A stretch of DNA of 64,000 nucleotides from Actinomycetales bacterium. Lineage in GTDB: Bacteria > Actinomycetota > Actinomycetes > Actinomycetales > Cellulomonadaceae. The stretch spans positions 1-64,000 of the forward strand of contig JAHLLI010000011.1 of assembly GCA_020444245.1 (NCBI GenBank), in the 5' to 3' direction. This document shows positions 8,012 through 17,485 of the stretch, one piece after another; the first letter of the stretch is position 1; every line of letters begins with the position of its first letter. Below the pieces are notes generated by a model. That model was given only the letters and a program-made list of their open reading frames with translations. It ran no database searches and was not told where the DNA came from. A program made the translations under genes and the position numbers.

Positions 8012-8989
8012 CTAGAAGTCCGAGGAGCACTCCCCCGCGCCCAGGACGGCCAGCCCCGCGAGGTCACCGTCGGCGAAGGTCGACCGCAGCCCGGCCTCCG
8101 GGTACATGAGCTCCCCGGGGTCCTCCACGTGCGCGAGCCCGACGACGTGCCCCAGCTCGTGGCGCAGCACGGCGACCCACCCGGGCACCCCGGACCACGA
8201 CGGGTACGCGAGGGAGTCGCGGTCCAGCCGCACCTGGGCGGTGAGCCGGACGCCGGGGCCGTCGCCGAGCCGTGCCGTGCGGCTGCCGGTCAGGCCCGCG
8301 ACCGGCTCCCCGTCGTGCGTGAGGGCGTCGACGAACGCGACGAGCACCGGCGCCCACCGGTCGCCGTAGCGCTGTGGTTGGAAGGGTTCCCGGGCCCCCG
8401 ACGCCGGCTCGTCGGTCGTGCCGTCGTAGACGAACTCCAGCCCGGTCGCAGCCGACACCGCACCGAGCGACGCGACGAGCTGGTCCTCGGCGTCCGCCGG
8501 TGCGCCGTCAGGGTTGAGCACCACGTGGATCGGCCGGCACGGTGACCAGGCCACGGGCCGCTCGGTGCCGTCCGAGGCGGTCCAGGTCGCCAGGAGCTCG
8601 TACGGCTCGTCGGTCGGCCACGCGGTGACCGCCGGGCGCAGGCGGACCGCCTGCTCCTCGAAGCCGGGCGTGGGCCGCTCGCTCTGCGGTGCGACGGGAG
8701 CCGGCAAGGTGTCCGGCCCAGCGCGCACCACGAGCGCGGAGTAGTCCGGGGCGTCGACCGCGGGCCACACGTCGCCCCACCAGCTCCGCGCGGCGTCCAC
8801 CCGGGGGCCGAGCAGCGCGAGCGCGAACGCCACCACGGCGACCACGGCCACGGCCCGCGCCCCGCGGCGGCGCGGCGGCGGTGGCGGCGGGTGCCACTGG
8901 GACGCCGGAGGCGGCCCGCCGTCGTACGGGCCCGGGTACCAGGCGCCGCCGTGAACGGGCGGCGGGCCACCGGGCGGCGGGGCACTCAC
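8012..8989 (-). CDS. Membrane-anchored matrixin-type zinc metalloprotease
   Basis: 325 residues. A Pro/Gly-rich cytoplasmic tail (1-41) is followed by one membrane helix (about 44-61) and an extracytoplasmic region ending in a metzincin catalytic site: HELGHVVGLAH at 277-287 (HExxHxxGxxH) and a Met-turn in LMYPEAG at about 294. Matrixin-like folds in actinobacteria are usually surface proteases of unknown substrate. The GTG at 8989 is chosen because GGGGA lies just upstream and because it overlaps the stop of a short upstream frame by 4 bases (GTGA), the junction style common in this region; an ATG at 9040 is an alternative. Confidence 0.85.
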   Translation of the reverse strand: MSAPPPGGPPPVHGGAWYPGPYDGGPPPASQWHPPPPPPRRRGARAVAVVAVVAFALALLGPRVDAARSWWGDVWPAVDAPDYSALVVRAGPDTLPAPVAPQSERPTPGFEEQAVRLRPAVTAWPTDEPYELLATWTASDGTERPVAWSPCRPIHVVLNPDGAPADAEDQLVASLGAVSAATGLEFVYDGTTDEPASGAREPFQPQRYGDRWAPVLVAFVDALTHDGEPVAGLTGSRTARLGDGPGVRLTAQVRLDRDSLAYPSWSGVPGWVAVLRHELGHVVGLAHVEDPGELMYPEAGLRSTFADGDLAGLAVLGAGECSSDF

Positions 8990-9075
8990 GCGGTCCCCGA
9001 CGGCGTGCCGTCGGCTCCGGTCGGGCGCGCCACGGCCCACGGCCGGTCGGACGGCACGCCGCGGTCGTCGCTCAT
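8986..9075 (-). CDS. Possible 29-residue peptide coupled to the metalloprotease
   Basis: A short frame, ATG at 9075 to TGA at 8986-8988, would encode a hydrophilic peptide starting MSDDRGVPSD. Its stop overlaps the metalloprotease GTG by 4 bases. A second, 12-codon frame with the same first five residues (ATG at 9113) ends in TGATG right at its start, because the 38-base segment is duplicated. It could be a leader peptide, or simply a decayed tandem duplication. No protein family recognised. Confidence 0.3.
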   Translation of the reverse strand: MSDDRGVPSDRPWAVARPTGADGTPSGTA

Positions 9076-9136
9076 CACGCCGCCGTCACCCGGGGATCGC
9101 GGTCGTCGCTCATGGCCCCATCGTCACCCGAGGACC
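9061..9136. repeat. Two tandem copies of a 38-bp unit
   Basis: gcggtcgtcgctcat occurs at 9061 and again at 9099, each followed by a related gtcacccg(g/a)gga segment. The duplication generates two in-line ATGAGCGACGACCGC starts on the minus strand upstream of the metalloprotease. Confidence 0.65.
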
Positions 9137-9164
9137 GCCGGCGACGCGAGGCGCGACTCATTTC

Positions 9165-9178
9165 TCAACGCTTGTTGA
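9165..9178. promoter_or_regulatory. Palindrome overlapping the -35 of the ABC/TetR operon (candidate operator)
   Basis: TCAAC-GCTT-GTTGA, two perfect 5-base arms around a 4-base spacer. It overlaps the putative -35 hexamer TTGATA at 9175-9180. A TetR-family gene closes the operon, so autoregulation through this site is plausible. Confidence 0.55.
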
Positions 9179-9203
9179 TAACTGTCGGGGGGCGGCGTAC
9201 CGT
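9175..9203 (+). promoter_or_regulatory. Promoter of ABC-2/TetR operon (leaderless)
   Basis: TTGATA (9175-9180), 17-base spacer, TACCGT (9198-9203), then seven bases to the ATG at 9211. There is no ribosome binding site, so the mRNA is probably leaderless. Confidence 0.6.
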
Positions 9204-9210
9204 CGGCGCC

Positions 9211-10266
9211 ATGCGAGCGATGGTGGTCAAGGAGTTCCGTGAGCTGCGGCGTGACCGGCGCACCGTGGCGATGATCGTGTTCATGCCGCTGCTGCTGCTG
9301 GTGATCTTCGGCTACGCGGCGAACTTCTCGGTGGACTCGGTCACCACCGCCGTGGTCGGCCCGCAGGCCGACCAGGTGGCCGGGATGCTCCCCGACTTCT
9401 TCGACGTCACGACCACCGATACCGCGCTGACCGAGGCCGACGCGCACGACATGGTCCAGCGCCGTGACGTGGACGTGGCGTTCCTGGCCGACGGCACGCC
9501 GGTGACGGTGCTCGTGGACGGCTCCAACCTGTTCGCCGCCCAGGCGACCGTCTCGGTGCTCAACAAGATGGGCGACCAGGTCACCGCGGACGTGCTGTTC
9601 AACCCGGACCTGGAGACGTCGTGGGTGATGATCCCCGCGATCATCGGCCTGATCCTGACCTTCATCGGGACGATCGTGACCAGCATCGGCCTGGTGCGGG
9701 AACGCACGGCCGGGACGCTCGAGCAGCTCGCCGTGATGCCGATCCGGGCGAGCACCGTGATCCTCGGGAAGATCGCGCCGTACTTCCTGCTCGCCGCGTT
9801 CGACATGACGCTGGTGACGGTGCTCGGCGTGTGGCTGTTCGGCGTCCCGTTCAACGGCAACGTCGCGGTGTTCGCGCTCGGGGCCGCGATCTTCCTGTTC
9901 GTCGTGCTGGGCCTCGGCGTGTTCATCTCGACGATCTCGCAGAACGCCGGGCAGGCGATCCAGGTGGCGTTCATGCTGATGCTGCCGCAGATCCTGCTGT
10001 CCGGGATGATCTTCCCGCTCGACGCGATGGCCGCTGGGGTGCGGTGGATCGCCTACGGGCTCCCCCTGACCTACTTCACGATGATCTCCCAGGGCGTCAT
10101 GCTGCGCGGTGCGCCGATCGACTCGCTGTGGCTGCCCCTGGGCGCGCTGACCGTGATGGCACTGCTCATCTTCACCGGGGCGGTGCTGCGCTTCCGCCGC
10201 GACCTGGCTCCCAGCAGGCGACGCGGCCACGCCCACGGTGAGCACGTCGAGGCGGCCACGCGATGA
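9211..10266 (+). CDS. ABC-2 type transporter permease
   Basis: 351 residues in the YhhJ/YbhR-like layout: an N-terminal helix (about 19-36), a large extracytoplasmic domain (about 37-145) and five further helices in the C-terminal half with the ABC2_membrane pattern (SIGLVRERTAGTLEQLAVMP). It would form the channel of an exporter driven by the two following ATPases. The stop overlaps the first ATPase start (ATGA). Start ATG is supported by the promoter spacing. Substrate is unknown; the combination with a TetR repressor is typical of drug or toxic-compound efflux. Confidence 0.92.
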   Translation: MRAMVVKEFRELRRDRRTVAMIVFMPLLLLVIFGYAANFSVDSVTTAVVGPQADQVAGMLPDFFDVTTTDTALTEADAHDMVQRRDVDVAFLADGTPVTVLVDGSNLFAAQATVSVLNKMGDQVTADVLFNPDLETSWVMIPAIIGLILTFIGTIVTSIGLVRERTAGTLEQLAVMPIRASTVILGKIAPYFLLAAFDMTLVTVLGVWLFGVPFNGNVAVFALGAAIFLFVVLGLGVFISTISQNAGQAIQVAFMLMLPQILLSGMIFPLDAMAAGVRWIAYGLPLTYFTMISQGVMLRGAPIDSLWLPLGALTVMALLIFTGAVLRFRRDLAPSRRRGHAHGEHVEAATR

Positions 10267-11081
10267 CCTGGGGGCTCACGGACGTCACCGTGCGGTTCGG
10301 GGTGACGAACGCCCTGGTCGACACCACCCTCACGGTCGAGCCGGGCCAGGTGATCGGCATCGTCGGCGGCGACGGCGCGGGCAAGACGACGCTGCTGCGC
10401 GCGCTGGTCGGCGAGGTGGTCCCCCGCAGCGGGAGCGTGCACGCACCCGCGCCGCACCGGATCGGCTACCTCCCGGCGAGCTCGGGGTCGTGGGCCGAGC
10501 TCTCCGTGCGGGAGAACCTCGAGTTCGTCGGGCGGTCGTTCGGGCTGTCGACGTCCCAGGTGGCGGCCAGGGCCGACGAGCTGCTCGCCCGGGCCGGCCT
10601 GGACTCGGCCCGCGACCGCCTCGCCAGGCAGCTGTCCGGCGGCATGCGACGCAAGCTGGGTTTCTGCATGGCCACGGTCGCCGAGCCCGACCTGCTGGTG
10701 CTCGACGAGCCGAGCACCGGGGTGGACCCGGTCAGCCGGGTCGAGCTGTGGCGCCTGGTGTCGCTGGCCGCGGCCGGCGGTGCCGGCGTGGTGATGTCCA
10801 CGACGTACCTGGACGAGGCCGAGCGGTGCGGGCACCTCATGGTGCTCGACGAGGGGCACGTGCTGCTGTCCGCGCCTCCGGAGGAGGCGCTCGCGTCCCT
10901 GGTCGGGACCGTGGTCACGACCACCGACCCGGTGCACCCCGAGCGCGCGTGGCGGCGCGGTCGGACGCACCACGAGTGGTGGCCCCCGGGCGAGCGCCCG
11001 GTCGGTTCGACCATCACGCCCGATCTGGAGGACGTGGTGATCGCGGCCTCTCTCGCCCGCCGCGCGGGGGTGGCAGCGTGA
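10263..11081 (+). CDS. ABC transporter ATP-binding protein (first of pair)
   Basis: 272 residues, one nucleotide-binding domain. Walker A is GGDGAGKTT (about 37-45), the signature LSGGMRRK is intact, and Walker B is LLVLDEPST. The C-terminus is short and divergent. In YhhJ/YbhR-type systems two ATPase domains, fused or separate, serve one permease; here they are separate genes. It overlaps its neighbours on both sides by 4 bases (ATGA, GTGA), so expression should be tightly coupled. Confidence 0.93.
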   Translation: MTWGLTDVTVRFGVTNALVDTTLTVEPGQVIGIVGGDGAGKTTLLRALVGEVVPRSGSVHAPAPHRIGYLPASSGSWAELSVRENLEFVGRSFGLSTSQVAARADELLARAGLDSARDRLARQLSGGMRRKLGFCMATVAEPDLLVLDEPSTGVDPVSRVELWRLVSLAAAGGAGVVMSTTYLDEAERCGHLMVLDEGHVLLSAPPEEALASLVGTVVTTTDPVHPERAWRRGRTHHEWWPPGERPVGSTITPDLEDVVIAASLARRAGVAA

Positions 11082-11944
11082 CCCCGGCCCTGCTCGAGAC
11101 CCGCGGCTTCAGCCACCGGTTCGGCACCCTCCTCGCGGTGGACGACGTGACGATGCACGTCGAACCCGGCGAGGTCGTCGGCCTCCTGGGCGCCAACGGT
11201 GCCGGCAAGACGACCCTGATCCGCGCGCTGCTGGGCCTGGTCGGGTCCCCCGACGGCCAGGTGCGCCTGCTCGGCGGCCCGCCGAGCAGGCAGGCACGGA
11301 TGCGGGTCGGCTACGTCCCGCAGGGCATGGGGCTCTACGACGACCTCACCGTCGCCGAGAACCTCGAGTTCACCGCACGGGCCTACCGCGCGCGGGTGCC
11401 CCAGCTGCCGCCGGACCTCGCCGAGCACTCCGGCACGCTGGTGGGCTCCCTCGCGCTGGGCTCCCAGCGGCGCCTGGCCTTCGTGTGCGCGCTGCTGCAC
11501 GACCCCGAGGTGCTCGTGCTGGACGAACCGACGTCGGGAGTCGACCCGCTGGCCCGAGCCCGGCTGTGGGACACCGTGCGCGAGCGCGCGGAGGCCGGCG
11601 TCGGTGTGCTCATCACCACGCACTACATGCAGGAGGCCCAGCAGTGCGACCGCCTGCTGCTCATGGCCGGCGGCCGCCTGGTGGGCTCCGGCAGCGAGGA
11701 GGACGTCGTAGGCGGCACCACGGCCGTGGAGGTGCGCACCGAGCGCTGGGCGGACGCCTTCGCCGCCCTCGAGCCCACCGGCGCGGCCGTGACCCTGTCG
11801 GGCCGGTCCGTGCGGGTGGCCGACGGCGACGAGGCGACGCTGCGCGCCGTCCTGGCGCAGGCCGGTGTCCCGGCGGAGCTGGTCAGCGTGCCCGCGACCA
11901 TCGAGGAGCGGATGGCCGTGCTGGCCAAGGACGCGGTGCGGTGA
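11078..11944 (+). CDS. ABC transporter ATP-binding protein (second of pair)
   Basis: 288 residues with Walker A GANGAGKTT, Walker B LVLDEPTS and a switch histidine in ITTHYMQEA. The ABC signature is degenerate: the expected LSGGQ position reads LALGSQRR. Paired with the first ATPase this suggests an asymmetric dimer with one composite ATP site weakened, a known arrangement in heteromeric exporters; the assignment here is inference. GTG start overlaps the upstream stop (GTGA), and its own stop overlaps the TetR start in the same way. Confidence 0.92.
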   Translation: MTPALLETRGFSHRFGTLLAVDDVTMHVEPGEVVGLLGANGAGKTTLIRALLGLVGSPDGQVRLLGGPPSRQARMRVGYVPQGMGLYDDLTVAENLEFTARAYRARVPQLPPDLAEHSGTLVGSLALGSQRRLAFVCALLHDPEVLVLDEPTSGVDPLARARLWDTVRERAEAGVGVLITTHYMQEAQQCDRLLLMAGGRLVGSGSEEDVVGGTTAVEVRTERWADAFAALEPTGAAVTLSGRSVRVADGDEATLRAVLAQAGVPAELVSVPATIEERMAVLAKDAVR

Positions 11945-12552
11945 GCCCACGTCGTCCGCCCGGCGAGTCCCGTCGGGCGATCCTGGAGGCGGCGCGTCGG
12001 CAGTTCGCCGCGGTCGGCTACCAGCGCGCGACGATCCGGGCGATCGCGCGCGCCGCCGGCGTGGACCCCGCGCTCGTGATCCAGTACTTCGGGTCGAAGG
12101 ATGAGCTGCTGGACGCCTCGCTCGAGATGCCCGTCGACATCGCGGCGGTCACCGCCGACCTCGAGACGTACCCCGACCTCGGGACCGAGCTGGTTCGCCG
12201 GGCGCTGACCGCATGGGACAGCCCGCCGATCCGCAACGGCCTGCTGGCGATGCTGCGGACCGGGCTGTCGCACCAGCGCGCCTCCGAGGCGCTCGCCGCG
12301 CTGGTCTCCCGCAGCGTGCTCGGCGTGGTGGAGCGCTTCGCGACCGGGGAGGACGCCCGCTTCCGGGCGGCTCTGGTGGGCGCCCAGATCGCCGGGCTCG
12401 CGATGGGCCGCCTGGCCCTGCAGGTGCCCGAGCTCGCCGAGGCGTCGCCGGACCGGATCGCCCGGGCCGTCGGCCCGACGATCACGCGCTACCTCACCGG
12501 CGACATCTCCGGCGACCCGGGCGCGGACGGCGACGGCGCTCCGGCCGTCTGA
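11941..12552 (+). CDS. TetR-family transcriptional regulator
   Basis: 203 residues. The N-terminal helix-turn-helix domain (about 10-56) contains ATIRAIARAAGVDPALVIQYF, the classic TetR recognition-helix region; the C-terminal ligand domain ends in a low-complexity Gly/Asp tail. As the last gene of the ABC operon (GTG overlapping the ATPase stop) it most likely represses the operon and is released by a transported compound. The palindrome at 9165-9178 is the obvious candidate operator. Confidence 0.93.
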   Translation: MSPRRPPGESRRAILEAARRQFAAVGYQRATIRAIARAAGVDPALVIQYFGSKDELLDASLEMPVDIAAVTADLETYPDLGTELVRRALTAWDSPPIRNGLLAMLRTGLSHQRASEALAALVSRSVLGVVERFATGEDARFRAALVGAQIAGLAMGRLALQVPELAEASPDRIARAVGPTITRYLTGDISGDPGADGDGAPAV

Positions 12553-12573
12553 ACCGTCCGCGCCCCGCGCCGA

Positions 12574-13191
12574 TCAGCGGGCGGGCTCGACCGCCGCGGG
12601 CTCTGCGCGGTCTTCCTTCCGCGACCACGGGACGCCGACCAGGGGCAGGACCCAGTGGTCCAGGCCGAGGTTGCCGGCGACCCGCCAGGCGACGATCAGC
12701 GCGACGGCCGAGACCGCGAACGCGGGGTTGACCCCGGCGCTGCCCGCGAACAGGAAGCTGAGGTTCATCAGAAGCCCGACGGCCGCCGCGATGCCGGTGA
12801 ACAGGCCGAGGATGAGCAGCACGCCCACCGTCATCTCGAGGAACGGGATGACCGGGCCGATGAACTTGTAGCCGGTGTCGGCGACCCACGTGAGCCACGC
12901 CCTGTTCCAGCCGAAGGTCCCGGCGATCACCGCCGGGTGCTCGCCGGTCATGTTGCCCAGCGCACCCTTGGCGAAGCCCTGGACCGCCGCGCCGCTGCTC
13001 CACGCCCCGTAGCTGCTGAACTTGCCGATCGAGGCGTCGATCCACTGCCACCCCAGGAGCACCCGGACGATCAGCCAGATCACGCCCGAGGTGGAGGTGC
13101 GCTCGGCGAAGAGCACCCGCGTCCACGTCCAGCTCTCCACGAGTGGCTGGGCGACCTCGCGATCGTCGCCGGCAACGGTGGTGTGTGTCAT
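12574..13191 (-). CDS. DoxX-family membrane protein
   Basis: 205 residues with a charged 30-residue N-terminus and four predicted membrane helices. The LRVLLGWQWIDASIGKF-type first helix and the FLEMTVGVLLILGLFTG segment match the DoxX/DoxD group, related to the thiosulfate:quinone oxidoreductase membrane subunit; in actinobacteria DoxX-like proteins are linked to redox defence. No DoxA partner is present. A strong AGGGAGGT precedes the ATG. It converges on the TetR gene with only 21 bases between. Confidence 0.85.
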   Translation of the reverse strand: MTHTTVAGDDREVAQPLVESWTWTRVLFAERTSTSGVIWLIVRVLLGWQWIDASIGKFSSYGAWSSGAAVQGFAKGALGNMTGEHPAVIAGTFGWNRAWLTWVADTGYKFIGPVIPFLEMTVGVLLILGLFTGIAAAVGLLMNLSFLFAGSAGVNPAFAVSAVALIVAWRVAGNLGLDHWVLPLVGVPWSRKEDRAEPAAVEPAR

Positions 13192-13335
13192 GAGTACCTC
13201 CCTGTGGTGTTGTCCGGCCGTCGCCGGGACTGCTCAGGGAGGGCAGGAGCTCGGCGTTCCGCGGCCTCCTTCCCACTGTGCGCCGCGTCCGCCCACGTCG
13301 CACCTCGGGTGGCTCGCGCTCGCCCCGCCGGTCGG

Positions 13336-13878
13336 TCAGAGCCCGGTCGTGGAACCGTCGGTCACACCGCCGGAGTCGGCGTCCGTGCCGTCGCCGGGAG
13401 CGCCCTGGTCGCCGGGACCGACCTGGCCGCCGCGACCGACCCTGCCGCCAGGACCGGGGAGCTGCCCTGGGTCGGGACGACCAGCACCATCGAGACCGTG
13501 GTCGACACCCCCGAGGGCGGTGTCGTCGACGGTCCCGGTCCCGGTCACGCCGCCCGACGCCGAGGCAGAACCGGTCAGGAACCCGCCGCCGAAGCCGAGC
13601 CCTGCGGCGAGCACCGCCGCGACCGCCGCGGTGGCCACCGGGTGGTCCGCCATCGCTCGGACGCCCCGGCGCCGGACCGGGGCAACGTCGACCGGACCGC
13701 CGGGCTCCGCGTCCAGGAGTGGGGGCGGCTCCGCGGCGAGGACGGAGGTGGGCTCCGCATCGAGGACGGAGGTGGGCTCCGCGGCGGGGACGGGCGCGGG
13801 CTCCGCATCGACGTCCGGGGCGGCCGACGTCGGCTCGTCAGGCGGCGTGGGGCCCGGGGTGCCGGTCGAGGTAGTCAT
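13336..13878 (-). CDS. Single-pass membrane protein with acidic Pro-rich repeats
   Basis: 180 residues. The N-terminal 70 residues are Pro/Glu/Ala-rich with repeats of the type AEPTSVLxAEP; one membrane helix follows (about 81-103), then a Gly/Asp-rich tail. I do not recognise a family. The ATG at 13878 has AGGAGGCGC just upstream; a longer open frame exists but would run into the next gene. It sits in a run of minus-strand small genes with strong ribosome binding sites. Confidence 0.65.
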   Translation of the reverse strand: MTTSTGTPGPTPPDEPTSAAPDVDAEPAPVPAAEPTSVLDAEPTSVLAAEPPPLLDAEPGGPVDVAPVRRRGVRAMADHPVATAAVAAVLAAGLGFGGGFLTGSASASGGVTGTGTVDDTALGGVDHGLDGAGRPDPGQLPGPGGRVGRGGQVGPGDQGAPGDGTDADSGGVTDGSTTGL

Positions 13879-13922
13879 CTGCGCCTCCTTGGGTCTGGAG
13901 GCCCCAGGCTCGACGCGCGGCC

Positions 13923-14183
13923 TCAGGGGGTGCTGGGCGGCCGGTGTGCGTAGCCTGTGCGCGCCGCGACCGCGGCCGGGTGCGCGGCGGTCGTCGACAC
14001 GCCCACCTCCGACGCGCGGGTCGGCGACCCGGCGGCCAGCGCGAGGGGCACGAGTCCGGCAGCGAGCAGGACCATCGCCGCGCACAGTGCGATCGTCGCC
14101 AGGATCCAGCCGAGGTGCCGAGGCGGCTCGCCGGGCACCACCGCGTCGAGCTCGAGCGGCACGAACCGGTCCAGCGGCTCCAT
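13923..14183 (-). CDS. Small single-pass membrane protein
   Basis: 86 residues with one membrane helix (about 26-49) and a polar C-terminus. No family recognised. The second ATG of the frame (14183) is preferred because GAGGAGGTG ends six bases upstream. Located 44 bases upstream of the Pro-rich membrane protein gene, same strand, probably co-transcribed. Confidence 0.6.
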   Translation of the reverse strand: MEPLDRFVPLELDAVVPGEPPRHLGWILATIALCAAMVLLAAGLVPLALAAGSPTRASEVGVSTTAAHPAAVAARTGYAHRPPSTP

Positions 14184-14313
14184 CCCGCACCTCCTCACAT
14201 CGTCCCCGGTGGAGAAGGAGCAGGCGGGGTCGGGTCTGTGACAGGTTCAGGTTCGCCGGACACGCTGGAGATCGCCGCTCGGGAGCCTGTGGCGGCGCTG
14301 TGAACCGTCCGGG

Positions 14314-14499
14314 TCACTCCCCGCGCGCGGGGAGCAGGATCAGCTCGGCGGCCTCGTCCAGGTCCGGGGGTGCGGACAGCACGGTGTCCCGGGAGAGCCC
14401 GTCGACCACCAGGTGGTACCAGGCGTCGTCGTCGTCGAGACTCTCCAGGACATCCACGTCGTGCACGCCGATGTGGTAGGTGGCTATCACTCGCTCCAT
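14314..14499 (-). CDS. Small acidic hypothetical protein
   Basis: 61 residues, soluble and acidic (ESLDDDDAWYHLVVDG). The ATG at 14499 is preceded by GGGAGGG. No known domain; similar very small proteins are common in actinobacterial stress loci, but nothing here supports a function. First gene of the minus-strand run that ends with the DoxX-like gene. Confidence 0.55.
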   Translation of the reverse strand: MERVIATYHIGVHDVDVLESLDDDDAWYHLVVDGLSRDTVLSAPPDLDEAAELILLPARGE

Positions 14500-14609
14500 G
14501 GTCCCTCCCCCCGGTCGGGAGACCACCGCTCACCACCAGTGTGCGCCCGGCCGCGGCAGCACGCCAGACCCGGGCGACCCGGGCATGTCTGTGAACGCTC
14601 ACCCGTCCG

Positions 14610-16748
<2,139 letters not shown>

Positions 16749-16753
16749 CCACC

Positions 16754-16759
16754 TAGGCT
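16754..16759 (+). promoter_or_regulatory. -10 element for aspartate racemase gene
   Basis: TAGGCT, giving a predicted start about seven bases downstream and a short leader (about 26 bases) containing GGGAGGAG before the GTG at 16793. Confidence 0.5.
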
Positions 16760-16792
16760 CGGCCCCGTGCGCGACCCAGGGAGGAGCCGGCC

Positions 16793-17485
16793 GTGCGGGT
16801 GATCGGGATGCTGGGCGGGATGAGCTGGGAGTCGACCGCCGAGTACTACCGGCTGGCCAACGAGCTGGTGCGCGAACGGCTCGGCGGGCTGCACTCGGCA
16901 CGGGTGCTGCTCTCCTCGGTCGACTTCGCCGAGGTCGAGCGATTGCAGACGGCCGGCGCCTGGGACGAGGCCGGCGACCTGCTCGCCGCCGAGGCGGCCC
17001 GGCTCGCGGCAGGCGGCGCCGAGCTGCTCGTGCTGTGCACCAACACGATGCACAAGGTCGCCGACCGGGTTCAGGCGGCGACCTCCGTGCCGCTGCTGCA
17101 CCTCGCGGACGCCACGGCGGACGCCGTCCGGGCGGCGGGCGTGCACCGTGTCGGGCTCCTGGGCACCGCGTTCACCATGGAGCAGGACTTCTACCGCGAT
17201 CGCCTGGCGTCCCACGGACTGGAGGTGCTCGTCCCGGACGAGGCCGACCGCGCCCTCGTGCACCGGGTGATCTACGACGAGCTCGTGGTCGGGGTGGTGC
17301 GCGAGGTGTCCCGCGAGGCCTACCGGCAGGTCATCGCGAGGCTCGTGGCCGCCGGAGCGCAGGGCGTGATCCTGGGGTGCACGGAGATCGAGCTGCTCGT
17401 CGGCGCGCAGGACAGCCCGGTCCCGGTGTTCCCGACCGCGCGGCTGCACGTCGAGGCAGCCGTCGAGGCTGCGCTCGCGGACTAG
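16793..17485 (+). CDS. Aspartate/glutamate racemase family protein
   Basis: 230 residues, the normal length. The two catalytic cysteines lie in LCTNTMH (about residue 83) and LGCTEIELL (about 196), and the N-terminus MRVIGMLGGMSWEST is characteristic of aspartate racemase (PLP-independent, interconverting L- and D-Asp), rather than of MurI. D-Asp may feed peptidoglycan cross-bridges in some Micrococcales; that link is inference. The stop codon overlaps that of the convergent GGDEF-EAL gene (17482-17485). Confidence 0.92.
   Translation: MRVIGMLGGMSWESTAEYYRLANELVRERLGGLHSARVLLSSVDFAEVERLQTAGAWDEAGDLLAAEAARLAAGGAELLVLCTNTMHKVADRVQAATSVPLLHLADATADAVRAAGVHRVGLLGTAFTMEQDFYRDRLASHGLEVLVPDEADRALVHRVIYDELVVGVVREVSREAYRQVIARLVAAGAQGVILGCTEIELLVGAQDSPVPVFPTARLHVEAAVEAALAD

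Noticed and set aside
12655-13953. 432-codon plus-strand frame opposite the DoxX-like gene
   Set aside because: Composition typical of antisense frames; DoxX-like protein on the other strand has conserved helices and a strong AGGGAGGT.
13022-14479. 485-codon plus-strand frame opposite three small minus-strand genes
   Set aside because: Ser/Pro/Arg-rich translation without motifs; the minus-strand genes each have a strong ribosome binding site and membrane helices.
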